64,000 nt of DNA from NCBI GenBank assembly GCA_023489335.1, contig JAMDCP010000018.1, positions 108,601 through 172,600 of the forward strand. The letters are read 5' to 3'. Below, in pieces: positions 1 through 8,122 of this stretch. A program made the translations under genes and the position numbers. Origin of the DNA: Deltaproteobacteria bacterium. Lineage in GTDB: Bacteria; SZUA-79; Acidulodesulfobacterales; Acidulodesulfobacteraceae. Below the pieces are notes generated by a model. That model saw only the letters and a list, made by a program, of their open reading frames with translations. It did no database searches and was not told where the DNA came from. The number at the start of each line of letters is the position of its first letter. Within the stretch, counting starts at the first letter, position 1.

Positions 1-395
1 AAGGTTTTTAAGTAACTGATTTTTTATTTTCATATAATACCTTCTTTAACAATTTATATTATTACATAAATGCAGGAATGGTCAACTTTTTTGTGCTTCC
101 GGTTTTTTTAGAAAGTGTATGGGTAGTCCGAATTTACAAAATGCAAGTCCGCCTTGTCGGATAAGGTTTTGAAGTTCCAATTACCCGCCTTTTTCTATGT
201 CAGGCACATAGAAAAAGGCTCGTCGTGAAAATTTCGTTGATTGCGCTACTAAAAGCGGTATTAACGAACACGAAAAATATATAAGTAGTTCCGAAATTTG
301 GAGTTGCCTTCCGTCGCATATTGCGAAAACAGGTTCAGTATTTAACAATCGCTTCGGCGGTGTATCGGAACTAAAAAATAAATATAGAGGCAGAT
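1..395. other. Left-edge segment without a confident gene
   Basis: No confident gene is seen in these 395 bases. A strong hairpin lies at 187-219. Downstream of it a plus-strand frame stays open from 211 to the stop at 420-422 (about 70 codons, reading for example NEHEKYISSSEIWS). It has no obvious start codon and overlaps the next ORF, so it may be the 3' remnant of a broken gene. The stretch looks like part of the decayed integrated element that continues to about 4.5 kb. Confidence 0.4.
187..219. repeat. Perfect 14-bp hairpin
   Basis: Arms 187-200 (gcctttttctatgt) and 206-219 (acatagaaaaaggc) are exact reverse complements around the 5-nt loop caggc. No T-tract follows on either strand, so it is not a standard intrinsic terminator. 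It sits inside the decayed integrated element and could be a recombination or transfer structure, or a remnant of a regulatory hairpin. The function is unknown. Confidence 0.6.
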
Positions 396-716
396 ATGGT
401 GAAATTAACGGAATTTTATAAACAACACCGGCGATTGTTTATAGCGCAAAAACATCAAAACACACGCCAGACGGAGAAATTTAAAGACGCAGTTATGCTT
501 AAATTTTTGGAATACTGCGAATCTAAAGGCATCTTTCACACAGACGGCATACGCAAGAAGCGGATAATAATAGATTTTTTTAATATGCCGGAAATGCCTA
601 GTAAATCGCATGAAACCCGCCGGAAGTATTTTTTAGTGATAGCGGAATTTTATAAAAGGCATTTCAAAGTCAAATTAATAAAAGAGGAGATTTTAAAATT
701 AACGGAAAAGCGTTAA
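396..716 (+). CDS. Hypothetical basic protein
   Basis: A 106-residue, strongly basic and soluble-looking protein with many Lys, Arg and Phe residues and no membrane segment. I do not recognise the family. It lies just upstream of the broken integrase at 740-1688 and shares its lysine-rich, A-rich character. A fragment of a tyrosine-recombinase N-terminal (SAM-like) arm domain is possible: its last third has the look of the helical core-binding segment of integrases (KSHETRRKYFLVIAEFYKRH). No clear Shine-Dalgarno sequence precedes the ATG. Treat it as a real or remnant gene of the mobile region. Confidence 0.45.
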   Translation: MVKLTEFYKQHRRLFIAQKHQNTRQTEKFKDAVMLKFLEYCESKGIFHTDGIRKKRIIIDFFNMPEMPSKSHETRRKYFLVIAEFYKRHFKVKLIKEEILKLTEKR

Positions 717-739
717 GCATTAAAAACGATTCAAAGATT

Positions 740-1688
740 ATGTATCTGTCAAAGGAAATTTCTGAGGGTTTTTTACACAGGGGAAGCGCAACAAAAGAGA
801 AATTAGAAACCACTTTGCGCTTAATCAGGGAAACCGGAATAAAGAGCCTGAAGAATTTAACCACAGAGAATATAAATACCATTATTACGGGTTTAAAGGA
901 AAAAGTAGAAAACGGAACTTTGTCAACAAGCGCCGCCAATTCATATATTTCGTCTATAAATAACATCGTTAGATATAGCGGTAACGACGAATTGCATTTA
1001 ATAAAGGCAGACGACCACGGATTATCGCGGAATATATCCGAAAAAGACGGAATAAATAAAGAAAATACGAGGGAGGCGGCACAAGCCTACAAAGATTGGC
1101 TTAACCAAAAATACGAACAGACAAAAGACTTACGATATGAAGCATTGAAGCATACGGTTTCTATTCAATCAGTAAATCTACGGCTCAGAAAGCCTGCAAA
1201 TCAAACTGCGGAATAAAGACCTATCCCAGAATATTTTAAAAATATCGGCAAAAGGCGACGGCTCAAAAAGCAGCAGGCAAGAGAAATTAAATTAAACCCC
1301 GAACAAAAAAGCGCACTTTTAGAAGCAAGAGCTTTTCTAAAAGAGAACAATCTTAAAAATCTCAATATCGGCACAACCAGACAGGGACGGGATTTTGCGA
1401 ACAACACATTAAAAGCATTTCGGGACGAAACGAATATATTTTCATTACCACGGCGAAAGGCACTGGCAGGCACACGAGGCATACAAAAAAGCCTGGCAGG
1501 CCAAAGGATACGATATAGAGGTAGGGCAAGAACCGGGGAAACTAAACCTGCATGGCAAGGGTGTATATTAAGCGAAACCGGATTGACTAAAACCGGGTTT
1601 GCGGTGTTGGATAAAGAAATACGGCAGGAAATATCCCGCGACCTTGGACATGAACGAATCGAAATAACAAGCAGGTATCTGGGGTAAC
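740..1688 (+). pseudogene. Frameshifted tyrosine recombinase (Integrase_1-like)
   Basis: A site-specific recombinase gene broken by several frameshifts. The first frame (740-1216, 158 aa) is the SAM-like DNA-binding half, with KEKLETTLRLIRETGIKSLK and a core-binding segment. The reading then moves to a second frame (YGSESLQIKLRNKDLSQN), a third (REIKLNPEQKSALLEARAF), a fourth carrying the diagnostic YHGERHWQAHEAYKKAWQAK, and returns to end in ISRDLGHERIEITSRYLG. The last stretch is the classic LGH...Y catalytic box with the nucleophilic tyrosine. The GERH...AH.AY..AW motif is typical of the integrase-domain-containing proteins of PF12835. At least three indels are needed to restore one frame, so the gene is dead unless sequencing errors are responsible. 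Confidence 0.75.
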
Positions 1689-1689
1689 A

Positions 1690-1935
1690 ATGCGGGCAAT
1701 CTTAAAAAAAGAAGCGACAAAAAAGTTTATTGAAAACGAGATTAAAAAGCTGTTAGGCGGTTCCATTAAAGTCTTAAAGCGTAATCCCGGACATATTTCG
1801 TTAGCCGAAGTCGAAAGAATGCCGGACGAAAGATTAGCCAGGGAAATCTCAAAATACTGCCGCGAAAAAATGCAGTGCTACTTTAGATTAAACTGTTGTC
1901 AGGCGATAACATACAAACAATATGCCAACGAATAG
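1690..1935 (+). CDS. Hypothetical protein, 81 aa
   Basis: A small basic protein (81 residues) starting at an ATG two bases after the stop of the broken integrase, so it was probably co-transcribed with it. Helical N-terminus rich in Lys and Glu (KKEATKKFIENEIKKL), no transmembrane segment, no signal peptide. I do not recognise the family. Its position immediately downstream of a recombinase suggests an accessory gene of the element (excisionase-like or replication-associated), but nothing in the sequence proves this. The 147 bases after it (1936-2082) hold no convincing gene. A fragment near 2025-2073 reads MDIIDDALPIALGL in one frame and may be a remnant. Confidence 0.4.
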   Translation: MRAILKKEATKKFIENEIKKLLGGSIKVLKRNPGHISLAEVERMPDERLAREISKYCREKMQCYFRLNCCQAITYKQYANE

Positions 1936-2082
1936 ATATGGAAAAAAATGTTTTTCGATAGAAAATATTTGATGACAACCATTATAAAACGGGAAATAGA
2001 TCGTGTTGTTGGTAACTCGCAAGCACAAATATGGATATTATTGATGATGCATTACCGATTGCGCTCGGCTTGTAAAATAACT

Positions 2083-3333
2083 TTACTGGTGAACTTTTAT
2101 TTTGCTATTGACATTTAAAGGCGGTAAGCCACTTTTAGCTTTTATTGGGCTTCCGACCTTGGATTGTTTTTTTGTATTATAGAAATGATAATCATATAAC
2201 TGTAATTTGTAATTAAATATTGGAAGAATAAAAAAGATAAATATAAGAGAAGATACAACGGATAATGCTATTAATGGCCAATTTTCTTTTTGCCAAAATG
2301 GTTTTTTATACGGTCTGTTTTTATTAATAAAGAATAATGATGATAATTTTAGAGAATTAAATGCAAGAAGTATCATGGATAATAAAATCAGAACTATTCC
2401 GGATATTAAATCCTCAAAGAGAAATTTATGATGATTTGTTAAATAAGAATGGAAAAATATTCCTCCATTTATTACCCCTATATAGAGAACTAAACCAAGA
2501 ATTATCGAATTTTCAATTATTTTCATTATAGAATCAAATTTAAATTCGCCATTATTCATATCTAGAAACTTTTCAAAATATGTAGGTTTTTCTTGTACAT
2601 CTTTATTATTTCTTCGGTTTTTTTCTTTTATTTCAATATAATTTTGGCTTATTTCATTTTCGAGAAAATTAATTAAATTATAAATTTGATCCGTTAATTT
2701 ATCTTGTTCTGTTTTAATAATTGTCAAATCATTTATTATTCGATTTAATACGTCCTTATAGAAAATCATAATCACTGGGGTTCTACCTTCATTGGTGTAG
2801 TTTTCATTTTTAGAAATTTCCTTTAAATTTTTCTCAAGTATGATTTTTTTTTCGTCTTGGTTGTTTCTTTCAAAGGCAATGATTATTTCCAAAAAACCTT
2901 TTATATTTATGTAACATGAAACAATTTCTTTTCGGAGTTCGCTATTTTTAATTTTACCAATGAAAGAAGCATTGCCGTTATAAATAGAAAAATAATCCTG
3001 GGAAATTAAAAATCTAAAAGGTAATAATTTATTGTGAAAATAAAGTAAGTCATCTTGGTATTTGTTAATATCTGAGAAATATCTGCTATAATCATCTTTT
3101 AATAATTCTTCTATATCAGGTTTTATATTATCTTTATACCTATCCCAGATGGTTTCTATTTCGGTCTTAAGAGCCTGCAAAACGGCTTTTTCTGTTTTTT
3201 CATCTTCTTGATTAATTAAATTTTGTCGATTTTTAAATTCCTTTTTAGCTTGCAATATCATAAAATACCCTGTAATTAAACCGCCTATAAGTGCTCCTAT
3301 AATGCTGGCTGCAAATATATAAAAATTTGACAT
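2083..3333 (-). CDS. Membrane protein of unknown function with N-terminal anchor and C-terminal multi-TM region
   Basis: An intact protein of about 416 residues. I chose the start at 3333 (MSNFYIF) because GGAGG lies 7-8 bases upstream; a TTG five codons earlier overlaps that ribosome binding site. Layout: one N-terminal membrane helix (about 4-26, with a GALIGGLITGYF glycine pattern); a long charged, partly coiled-coil cytoplasmic region (about 30-270) containing a conserved-looking block YNGNASFIGKIKNSELRKEI; then three hydrophobic helices (about 275-385) and a basic tail. It lies between two decayed integrases and is the only clearly intact gene of the element, so it looks like retained cargo, possibly a defence or membrane-stress protein. 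I cannot assign a family. Confidence 0.65.
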   Translation of the reverse strand: MSNFYIFAASIIGALIGGLITGYFMILQAKKEFKNRQNLINQEDEKTEKAVLQALKTEIETIWDRYKDNIKPDIEELLKDDYSRYFSDINKYQDDLLYFHNKLLPFRFLISQDYFSIYNGNASFIGKIKNSELRKEIVSCYINIKGFLEIIIAFERNNQDEKKIILEKNLKEISKNENYTNEGRTPVIMIFYKDVLNRIINDLTIIKTEQDKLTDQIYNLINFLENEISQNYIEIKEKNRRNNKDVQEKPTYFEKFLDMNNGEFKFDSIMKIIENSIILGLVLYIGVINGGIFFHSYLTNHHKFLFEDLISGIVLILLSMILLAFNSLKLSSLFFINKNRPYKKPFWQKENWPLIALSVVSSLIFIFFILPIFNYKLQLYDYHFYNTKKQSKVGSPIKAKSGLPPLNVNSKIKVHQ

Positions 3334-3426
3334 ATTTTTTACCTCCAATTTAAAAAAAGAAATGTTTACAATTTTATATTAAACTGACAATGCCGAAGCA
3401 CATGTCAATAAATATCTCTGATTTAA

Positions 3427-4478
3427 TTAAAAAAGCTTATTATTCCTTATTCCCCCATACATCATTAACCTCCTTTTTAAAGTTTCTGGCACCAAATGGC
3501 TGTATCGCTTCGTCATATTCGGCGTTCTGTGTCCCAACAACTCTCCAGTAATATATAGGCTCGTTCCACCCATAACCATTTTGCTCGCGAATACATGCCG
3601 TAAATCGTGGATGCGCAAATCCTTAAGTCCGGCGTTCCGGCAGGCGGCCTTGAAAGAATCCTTAAAATCTTTTACCTTGCCGTTTATGCCGGTAAAAACG
3701 TATTCCGATTTCCTGTCTATGCCGCCTAAAAGCTCTTTTAACGGCTTTGAAACGGGAATATGCCTGTCATATTTGTTTTGGTTCCTTTTATCGCTATAAC
3801 GTCGTTCTGTAAATCCACGTCGTCCCATTTTAAGTTTAACGCTTCGCCTTTCCGGCGGCCGGAATAAATTAAGAACGAGATTAAATCCCTTGTGAGTTTA
3901 ATTAGCGGCACTCTCGATGAGCTTATGGATATCGTCGTCAGATAGTGTTTTTACTCGTTTAAGCTCGTTAAGTTTTTTAATCCTTGTTACCGGGTTATTT
4001 TGAGCGTAGCCGTTTTCGATGCAAAAGTTAAAAAAATGTGATAAAGTCGCCTTTTCAAGATTAATCGACCGAAAATTTATCTCCGATTCTTTCTTTCCGC
4101 TGTTTTTTGGGTCATTCAGAATTTCCAAACGTCTTTCCGCCTGGTAATTTTTTATATCAAGGGTAGATATATCCGATAATCTCTTGTTTTCTAAAATTGG
4201 AAGGAAATGCATGCCGACCACTATTTTTCTTTCTTTCGATTGTTTTTCTCGTGTTGCTGCCCGCAATATTCTTCAGGTAATTTTCCCATGCCGTAAGGAA
4301 TAAAAGACGTTTGTTTTTATCGCTCGGCAGACCGTTTTCCCTTTTAATAATATCGTTTTTGACGGATATTTCTATTTGTTCCGCAAGTTTTTTATCGGTA
4401 GTCCGGCATTTTCCGGTATCTTTTCCCCTCGTGGACGAAGTCATAGAAGTAATATTTGCCGTTTTTCACGATAGACAT
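3427..4478 (-). pseudogene. Frameshifted phage-type tyrosine integrase
   Basis: An integrase spread over several frames. The true start is ATG at 4478 after AGGAGG, giving MSIVKNGKYYFYDFVHEGKR (an Arm/AP2-like DNA-binding start). It then shifts frame to 4444-4157 (CRTTDKKLAEQIEISVKND), to 4266-3898 (core-binding domain, ILENKRLSDISTLDIKNYQ), to a frame with SGRRKGEALNLKWDDVD holding the first catalytic Arg, and finally to 3828-3427 with HDLRH, LLGH and the nucleophile in KRYSHL. About four indels are required. All catalytic residues remain recognisable, so inactivation is fairly recent. It lies 157 bp from the 3' end of tRNA-Leu(CAA), the usual attachment site for such enzymes. Confidence 0.85.
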
Positions 4479-4634
4479 GGCGCACCTCCTTATTTTACAG
4501 GCGTTTTACTACCACGGATGTATTATATCACCTATGTGAAAATCTCGCCATAAAAAGGACAAAAATCGGTAAAAAATGATAGTATTTGATTAAATATGGA
4601 AAGAAGTGAAAACCGGGAAACCTCATAAAATACG

Positions 4635-4721
4635 TGGTGCCGAAGGGGGGAATCGAACCCCCATGGGATTGCTCCCGCCGGATTTTGAGTCCGGTGCGTC
4701 TACCAGTTCCACCACTTCGGC
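4635..4721 (-). tRNA. tRNA-Leu (anticodon CAA)
   Basis: On the minus strand the acceptor stem GCCGAAG pairs with CTTCGGC, followed by an A discriminator and an encoded CCA (complement of 4635-4637). The D arm contains AACTGGTAGACGC, the anticodon stem is CCGGA/TCCGG around CTCAAAA (anticodon CAA), there is a long class II variable arm, and the T loop is GGTTCGATTCC. The 3' end faces the broken integrase at 3427-4478, consistent with use as an integration target. Confidence 0.97.
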
Positions 4722-4850
4722 ATGTGTTCGTTAAAATAGGCTTGATTATTTGTAATATAGTATTGTAAAATTTTACATTAGAATTTATTAAAATTCAAGA
4801 AAAAACCTAAAAGTATGAAAATTTATATTTAGGAACAAACTGCAAAATCC

Positions 4851-4868
4851 TCTCCTTTTTAAAGGAGA
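4851..4868. repeat. 8-bp hairpin near left end of TnpB element
   Basis: Arms tctccttt (4851-4858) and aaaggaga (4861-4868) with a 2-nt loop. An A/T-rich tract follows. It is either a terminator-like structure or part of the IS left end. Confidence 0.5.
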
Positions 4869-4874
4869 GATATA

Positions 4875-4921
4875 TTTTTAATATATTTTTATAAAAGCAT
4901 GTCTTTTATATATATTAAAAA
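4875..4921. repeat. Imperfect 19-bp hairpin with 4-nt bulge, putative IS left-end palindrome
   Basis: Twelve pairs (4875-4886 with 4910-4921), a four-T bulge (4887-4890), seven pairs (4891-4897 with 4903-4909) and a 5-nt loop. Bulged subterminal hairpins are the features recognised by Y1 transposases at IS200/IS605 ends, so this probably marks the left end of the element that carries tnpB. Confidence 0.5.
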
Positions 4922-4995
4922 TGGCAGACTATGTATATTAAATAAAGGTATTTATTATTTGACTATTATTGGAATTATGATTTACTATATACATA

Positions 4996-6258
4996 ATGAA
5001 TAAAAACTATACCTACAAATTCAGGATATACCCAAACAAAGACCAAATAGCCTTTCTTGATGAACAAATAGGATATAACCGCTTTGTCTATAATTTCTTT
5101 CTTGAAAGAACTACGAATCTATTTAAAATTCATAATATTAAATTTAATTATTATGAATCTAAAAAAATAATACCGTTACTCAAAAAAGGTTTTCCGTTCT
5201 TAAAGCAAGCAAATTCTCAATCCTTGCAGGCAAGCCTTAAGAATCTCGATACCGCTTTTAAGAACTTCTTTCAAGGCAGGGCTAAGTTCCCTAACTTCAA
5301 GAAAAAGATAAATACCAATTCTATCGAAATCCCGCAACACTTCGCGGTAAAAGATAATTTCCTGTGTATCCCTAAACTTAAATCGGTTATTAAAATTAAA
5401 CTCCATAGGCGGTTCTATGAATTAGCAAAATCCATCAAGATAACCAAAACTCCGTCCGGCAAGTATTACGTAAATATACTTGTAAAAAAATACGACTATA
5501 CGCCGTATATGCAGGATAGAGTTAAAAATACGGTATCCGGCGCCGATCTGGGCATTAAGGATTTTGCCGTTATAACTACCGGCGCGTCTATTGCCGATAA
5601 GAAAAGTATAAAAATAGACAATCCTAAATACCTGATTAAATCGCAGGAAAAAATAATCAAGCTGTCCCGTCGGTTAGACAAAAAACAACATAAGAAAACT
5701 AAGAACGATAAGACTAAAGCGTCAAACAATTATAAGAAATGCGGCAAGAAATTAACTGAATTACACGAGCATATAAGCAATCAAAGAAAGGATTTTTCAC
5801 ACAAGTTGTCTTCAAGAACGGTAAACGATAGCCAAGTTATCGTTCTTGAAGACTTAAATATAAAGGGAATGGTTAAGAACAGGCATTTGTCTAAGTTTAT
5901 ATCCGATGTATCATGGAGTATGTTTACCGGCCAGCTTAAATATAAATCCGACTGGTATGGACGGGATATTTTCACGGTCAACAGGTTCTATCAGTCAAGT
6001 AAGAAATGTTCTACTCCGGGTTGCGGGTATATCCATAAAGACTTAAAGTTATCCGACCGTGAGTGGACATGCCCCGTATGCGGCACAAAACACGACAGGG
6101 ATATAAATGCCAGTATTAACCTATTTCTCGAAGGATTAAAAATAGGGCAGGTATTGCCCGAATTAACGCCTGCGGAGTATGCTCCGGCGGGTATCCATAA
6201 TACCGGATATAGCCGTCATACGATGAGACAGGAAGCCTATCAATTTATTGATAGGTAG
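4996..6258 (+). CDS. tnpB: RNA-guided endonuclease TnpB (IS605 OrfB)
   Basis: A full-length (420 aa) TnpB. These proteins are RuvC-like nucleases guided by an RNA made from the right end of their own element; they cleave DNA next to a transposon-associated motif and so help keep the element in place. Seen here: N-terminal helix-turn-helix/WED-like region (YKFRIYPNKDQIAFLDEQ), RuvC-I aspartate D184 (GADLGIKDF), RuvC-II glutamate E285 (VLEDLNIKGM), zinc-finger cysteines C338/C343 and C359/C362, and RuvC-III HDRDINAS (367-369). The first cysteine pair is spaced C-x4-C rather than the usual C-x2-C. No tnpA lies next to it. The catalytic triad is intact, so nuclease activity is plausible. Confidence 0.95.
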   Translation: MNKNYTYKFRIYPNKDQIAFLDEQIGYNRFVYNFFLERTTNLFKIHNIKFNYYESKKIIPLLKKGFPFLKQANSQSLQASLKNLDTAFKNFFQGRAKFPNFKKKINTNSIEIPQHFAVKDNFLCIPKLKSVIKIKLHRRFYELAKSIKITKTPSGKYYVNILVKKYDYTPYMQDRVKNTVSGADLGIKDFAVITTGASIADKKSIKIDNPKYLIKSQEKIIKLSRRLDKKQHKKTKNDKTKASNNYKKCGKKLTELHEHISNQRKDFSHKLSSRTVNDSQVIVLEDLNIKGMVKNRHLSKFISDVSWSMFTGQLKYKSDWYGRDIFTVNRFYQSSKKCSTPGCGYIHKDLKLSDREWTCPVCGTKHDRDINASINLFLEGLKIGQVLPELTPAEYAPAGIHNTGYSRHTMRQEAYQFIDR

Positions 6259-6268
6259 TTCACCAATA
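6145..6268 (+). ncRNA. Putative omegaRNA/reRNA scaffold overlapping tnpB 3' end
   Basis: The last ~110 bases of tnpB hold a series of short stems: gggca/tgccc (6145-6159), cggag/ctccg (6173-6186) and a 9-bp hairpin cctatcaat/attgatagg (6236-6255) just before the stop codon. Known TnpB guide RNAs come from this position and run past the right end into flanking DNA, which supplies the guide. Limits and expression are inferred, not seen. Confidence 0.4.
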
Positions 6269-6335
6269 CGAAAATTATTCCGATAAATATAAAAGTGCGG
6301 CTTTAAATATAATTAATTTAATGAGGGTAAGTGGC

Positions 6336-6938
6336 ATGACTGAACTTAGCGGATCCGATTTGCATAATCTTTTTAAAGATGACAGGGATATTCCTTTTAA
6401 TAAAAATAAAAATACAAATAAAGAACGGGATGCGTTAAACCTGTTTGTAATCATATTGCTTATCACCCTTATCGTTATCACCTGGCTTTCGATGTATTTT
6501 TATTATCTGTCATATGTAAATTCATCAAAAAAATATAACGGCATTTTAAGCAGATTAAGTTTAAATTTAAAAGGGGATACATTAAGATATAACAAAGTTA
6601 AGAATAACCTTATTTTTTTTAAACAGGTAAATAAGTATCAGATAAATATTTCAAATTTATTGTATCTTTTGTCAATACATAGATTTGGCTTAACTTATGT
6701 TAAATCCATAAAGGTTGAAGGCGGGCATATTTATATCTGGATGATGCCCTCCGGCGGAAGGTTTCTTAAGGGTTTGCGTCTTATGGGGGATTATGCCGCA
6801 TATTTAAGCATTTACAGTTTACAGATGCATACCGGCAGTTTTAAAATAACATCATTAGTCGAAACTAAAACGAAAAGCAAGAAAAGTGTATTAGGGGCGC
6901 TTACAAGCGACAGATATTATAAACATGGCAACTATTAG
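6336..6938 (+). CDS. Single-pass membrane protein, PilN-like topology
   Basis: About 200 residues. An ATG at 6321 lacks a ribosome binding site, whereas GAGG (about 10 bases upstream) precedes the ATG at 6336, so I prefer the latter (MTELSGSDLHNLF). A charged cytoplasmic N-terminus is followed by one strong membrane helix (LFVIILLITLIVITWLSMYF, about 37-58) and a mixed alpha/beta periplasmic domain. That is the layout of PilN/GspL-C-type bitopic proteins, but I see no diagnostic motif, so the function is not assigned. It lies directly downstream of the TnpB element and converges on the malate dehydrogenase gene 45 bp away. Confidence 0.55.
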   Translation: MTELSGSDLHNLFKDDRDIPFNKNKNTNKERDALNLFVIILLITLIVITWLSMYFYYLSYVNSSKKYNGILSRLSLNLKGDTLRYNKVKNNLIFFKQVNKYQINISNLLYLLSIHRFGLTYVKSIKVEGGHIYIWMMPSGGRFLKGLRLMGDYAAYLSIYSLQMHTGSFKITSLVETKTKSKKSVLGALTSDRYYKHGNY

Positions 6939-6982
6939 AAACACTTTTCTGGATTAACGATATGCCTTTCTACGCCCTGCGG

Positions 6983-7915
6983 TTAGCCTATAAACCCGCC
7001 GTCTAATAAATCCTTTATTGCATTTTGGATTACTGCTCCGGATTTCTTTAATCCCTCTATTTCCTTTTCATTTAACGGCGGCTTTATCACCTTTTCTATC
7101 CCGTCTTTTGAAAGAATAGCCGGAACGCCGGTATATATCCCGTCAATTCCATAGTAATCTTCAAGATAAACGGAAAGCGGCATTATCTGCCTTCTGTCTT
7201 TTACCATAGATTCGATAATTTCAGCCATTACGACTGCGGGGGCAAATATTGTTCCGCCTTTAAGGGCAATAACTTCGGCTGCGCAAGTTCTAGAATATTC
7301 GGCTATCTCTTCAAGCTTTTCTTTGTTATATCCTGGAATTGCATTTAAAGGTATGCTATTAATGCTTGCGAGAGAAAATACAGGTGTCATGCTGTCCCCG
7401 TGTTCTCCCAGAAACATTATATCGACATCTTTGGGATTTAAATCGAAATATGAGCCTATAGCGGAGCGAAGCCTTGTCGTATCAAGCATTGTCCCCATGC
7501 CAAAAACCCTTTTTCTTTCGAAACCCGAAACCTTATAAGTTACATATGTCATTATATCGACGGGATTGGAAACTACGAATAGAATAGCGGTTTTATTGTA
7601 TTTAGTTATGCTGGCGACGATATCTTTTAATATATGAACATTTTTTTTATTTAAATCAAGCCTTGATTCACCGGGTTTTCTGGGAATTCCTGCTGTTATA
7701 ACGATGATATCGGCATCCTTGACCGAATCGTAATCCGCAGTTTTAACCCTTGTGTATCCTGTAAGCGATATTCCATGAGAGATGTCAAGCATTTCGCCTT
7801 TCGATAAATTGTGGTTAATATCTATCAGGGTAACCTCTCTCACAATATCTTTAAGGGTTAGAGTGTAAGCCAGGGTTGCTCCCAACCTGCCTGCTCCAAT
7901 TATACTAACTTTCAT
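6983..7915 (-). CDS. mdh: Malate dehydrogenase (LDH-like MDH family)
   Basis: An NAD-dependent 2-hydroxyacid dehydrogenase of 310 aa, the usual size. Rossmann motif GAGRLG (7-12), with D32 at the end of beta-2 indicating NAD rather than NADP. The substrate-specificity loop reads AGIPRKPGESR: position 79 is Arg, the residue that selects oxaloacetate/malate, where lactate dehydrogenases carry Gln. Catalytic H172 in LGEHGDSM, substrate-binding R85 and R148 (DTTRLRS). It therefore most likely interconverts malate and oxaloacetate in the cytoplasm, although GES-R-LDL is also reminiscent of LDH. It is transcribed alone on the minus strand, and its start codon follows a GGAGGC-type ribosome binding site. 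Confidence 0.9.
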   Translation of the reverse strand: MKVSIIGAGRLGATLAYTLTLKDIVREVTLIDINHNLSKGEMLDISHGISLTGYTRVKTADYDSVKDADIIVITAGIPRKPGESRLDLNKKNVHILKDIVASITKYNKTAILFVVSNPVDIMTYVTYKVSGFERKRVFGMGTMLDTTRLRSAIGSYFDLNPKDVDIMFLGEHGDSMTPVFSLASINSIPLNAIPGYNKEKLEEIAEYSRTCAAEVIALKGGTIFAPAVVMAEIIESMVKDRRQIMPLSVYLEDYYGIDGIYTGVPAILSKDGIEKVIKPPLNEKEIEGLKKSGAVIQNAIKDLLDGGFIG

Positions 7916-8021
7916 TAAAAATTGCCTCCTGAATAATGGATTGTAAACGCCGTTTTAATTTTAATTTGAAAAAAGTAAATTATATAATATAACTGCCTAA
8001 AAAATCAATAAATAATTAATG

Positions 8022-8070
8022 CCTAAAAAAAACAAAAGGCTCCAATAAAAATTATTTATCAGAGCCTTTA
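8022..8070 (-). terminator. Intrinsic terminator at end of the sulfur cluster
   Basis: On the minus strand AAAGGCTC (complement of 8062-8069) pairs with GAGCCTTT (complement of 8035-8042), followed by TTGTTTTTTTTA. This is a strong rho-independent terminator downstream of the small secreted protein gene, separating it from mdh. Confidence 0.85.
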
Positions 8071-8122
8071 TTAATAATTGGGGCAGGGGTGCAATATATA
8101 TGAGATATTTATCTATAGATGA

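Larger units (their letters stand above)
4722..4995. other. Intergenic region with putative left end of IS element
   Basis: An AT-rich stretch between tRNA-Leu and tnpB. It contains two hairpins annotated separately (4851-4868 and 4875-4921) and a weak promoter-like TTGACT/TATATA pair before tnpB (about 4957-4990). No coding sequence is seen. Confidence 0.5.
4851..6268 (+). mobile_element. IS200/IS605-type element carrying only tnpB (IS1341-like)
   Basis: The element holds a single complete tnpB and no Y1 tnpA. Bulged hairpins precede it (4851-4921) and a 9-bp hairpin (6236-6255) abuts the tnpB stop, as expected for IS200/IS605 right ends and for the reRNA/omegaRNA scaffold. The boundaries are estimates: the left end lies somewhere in 4790-4875 and the right end within about 15 bases after 6258. 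Movement would need a TnpA supplied in trans. Confidence 0.6.

Noticed and set aside
1201..1482. Minus-strand 93-codon ORF
   Set aside because: Antisense to the frameshifted integrase, whose fragments carry recognisable integrase motifs.
3427..4478. Programmed frameshifting as an explanation for the split integrase
   Set aside because: Four separate shifts would be needed, with no consistent slippery sequence or pseudoknot, so gene decay or sequence error is more likely.
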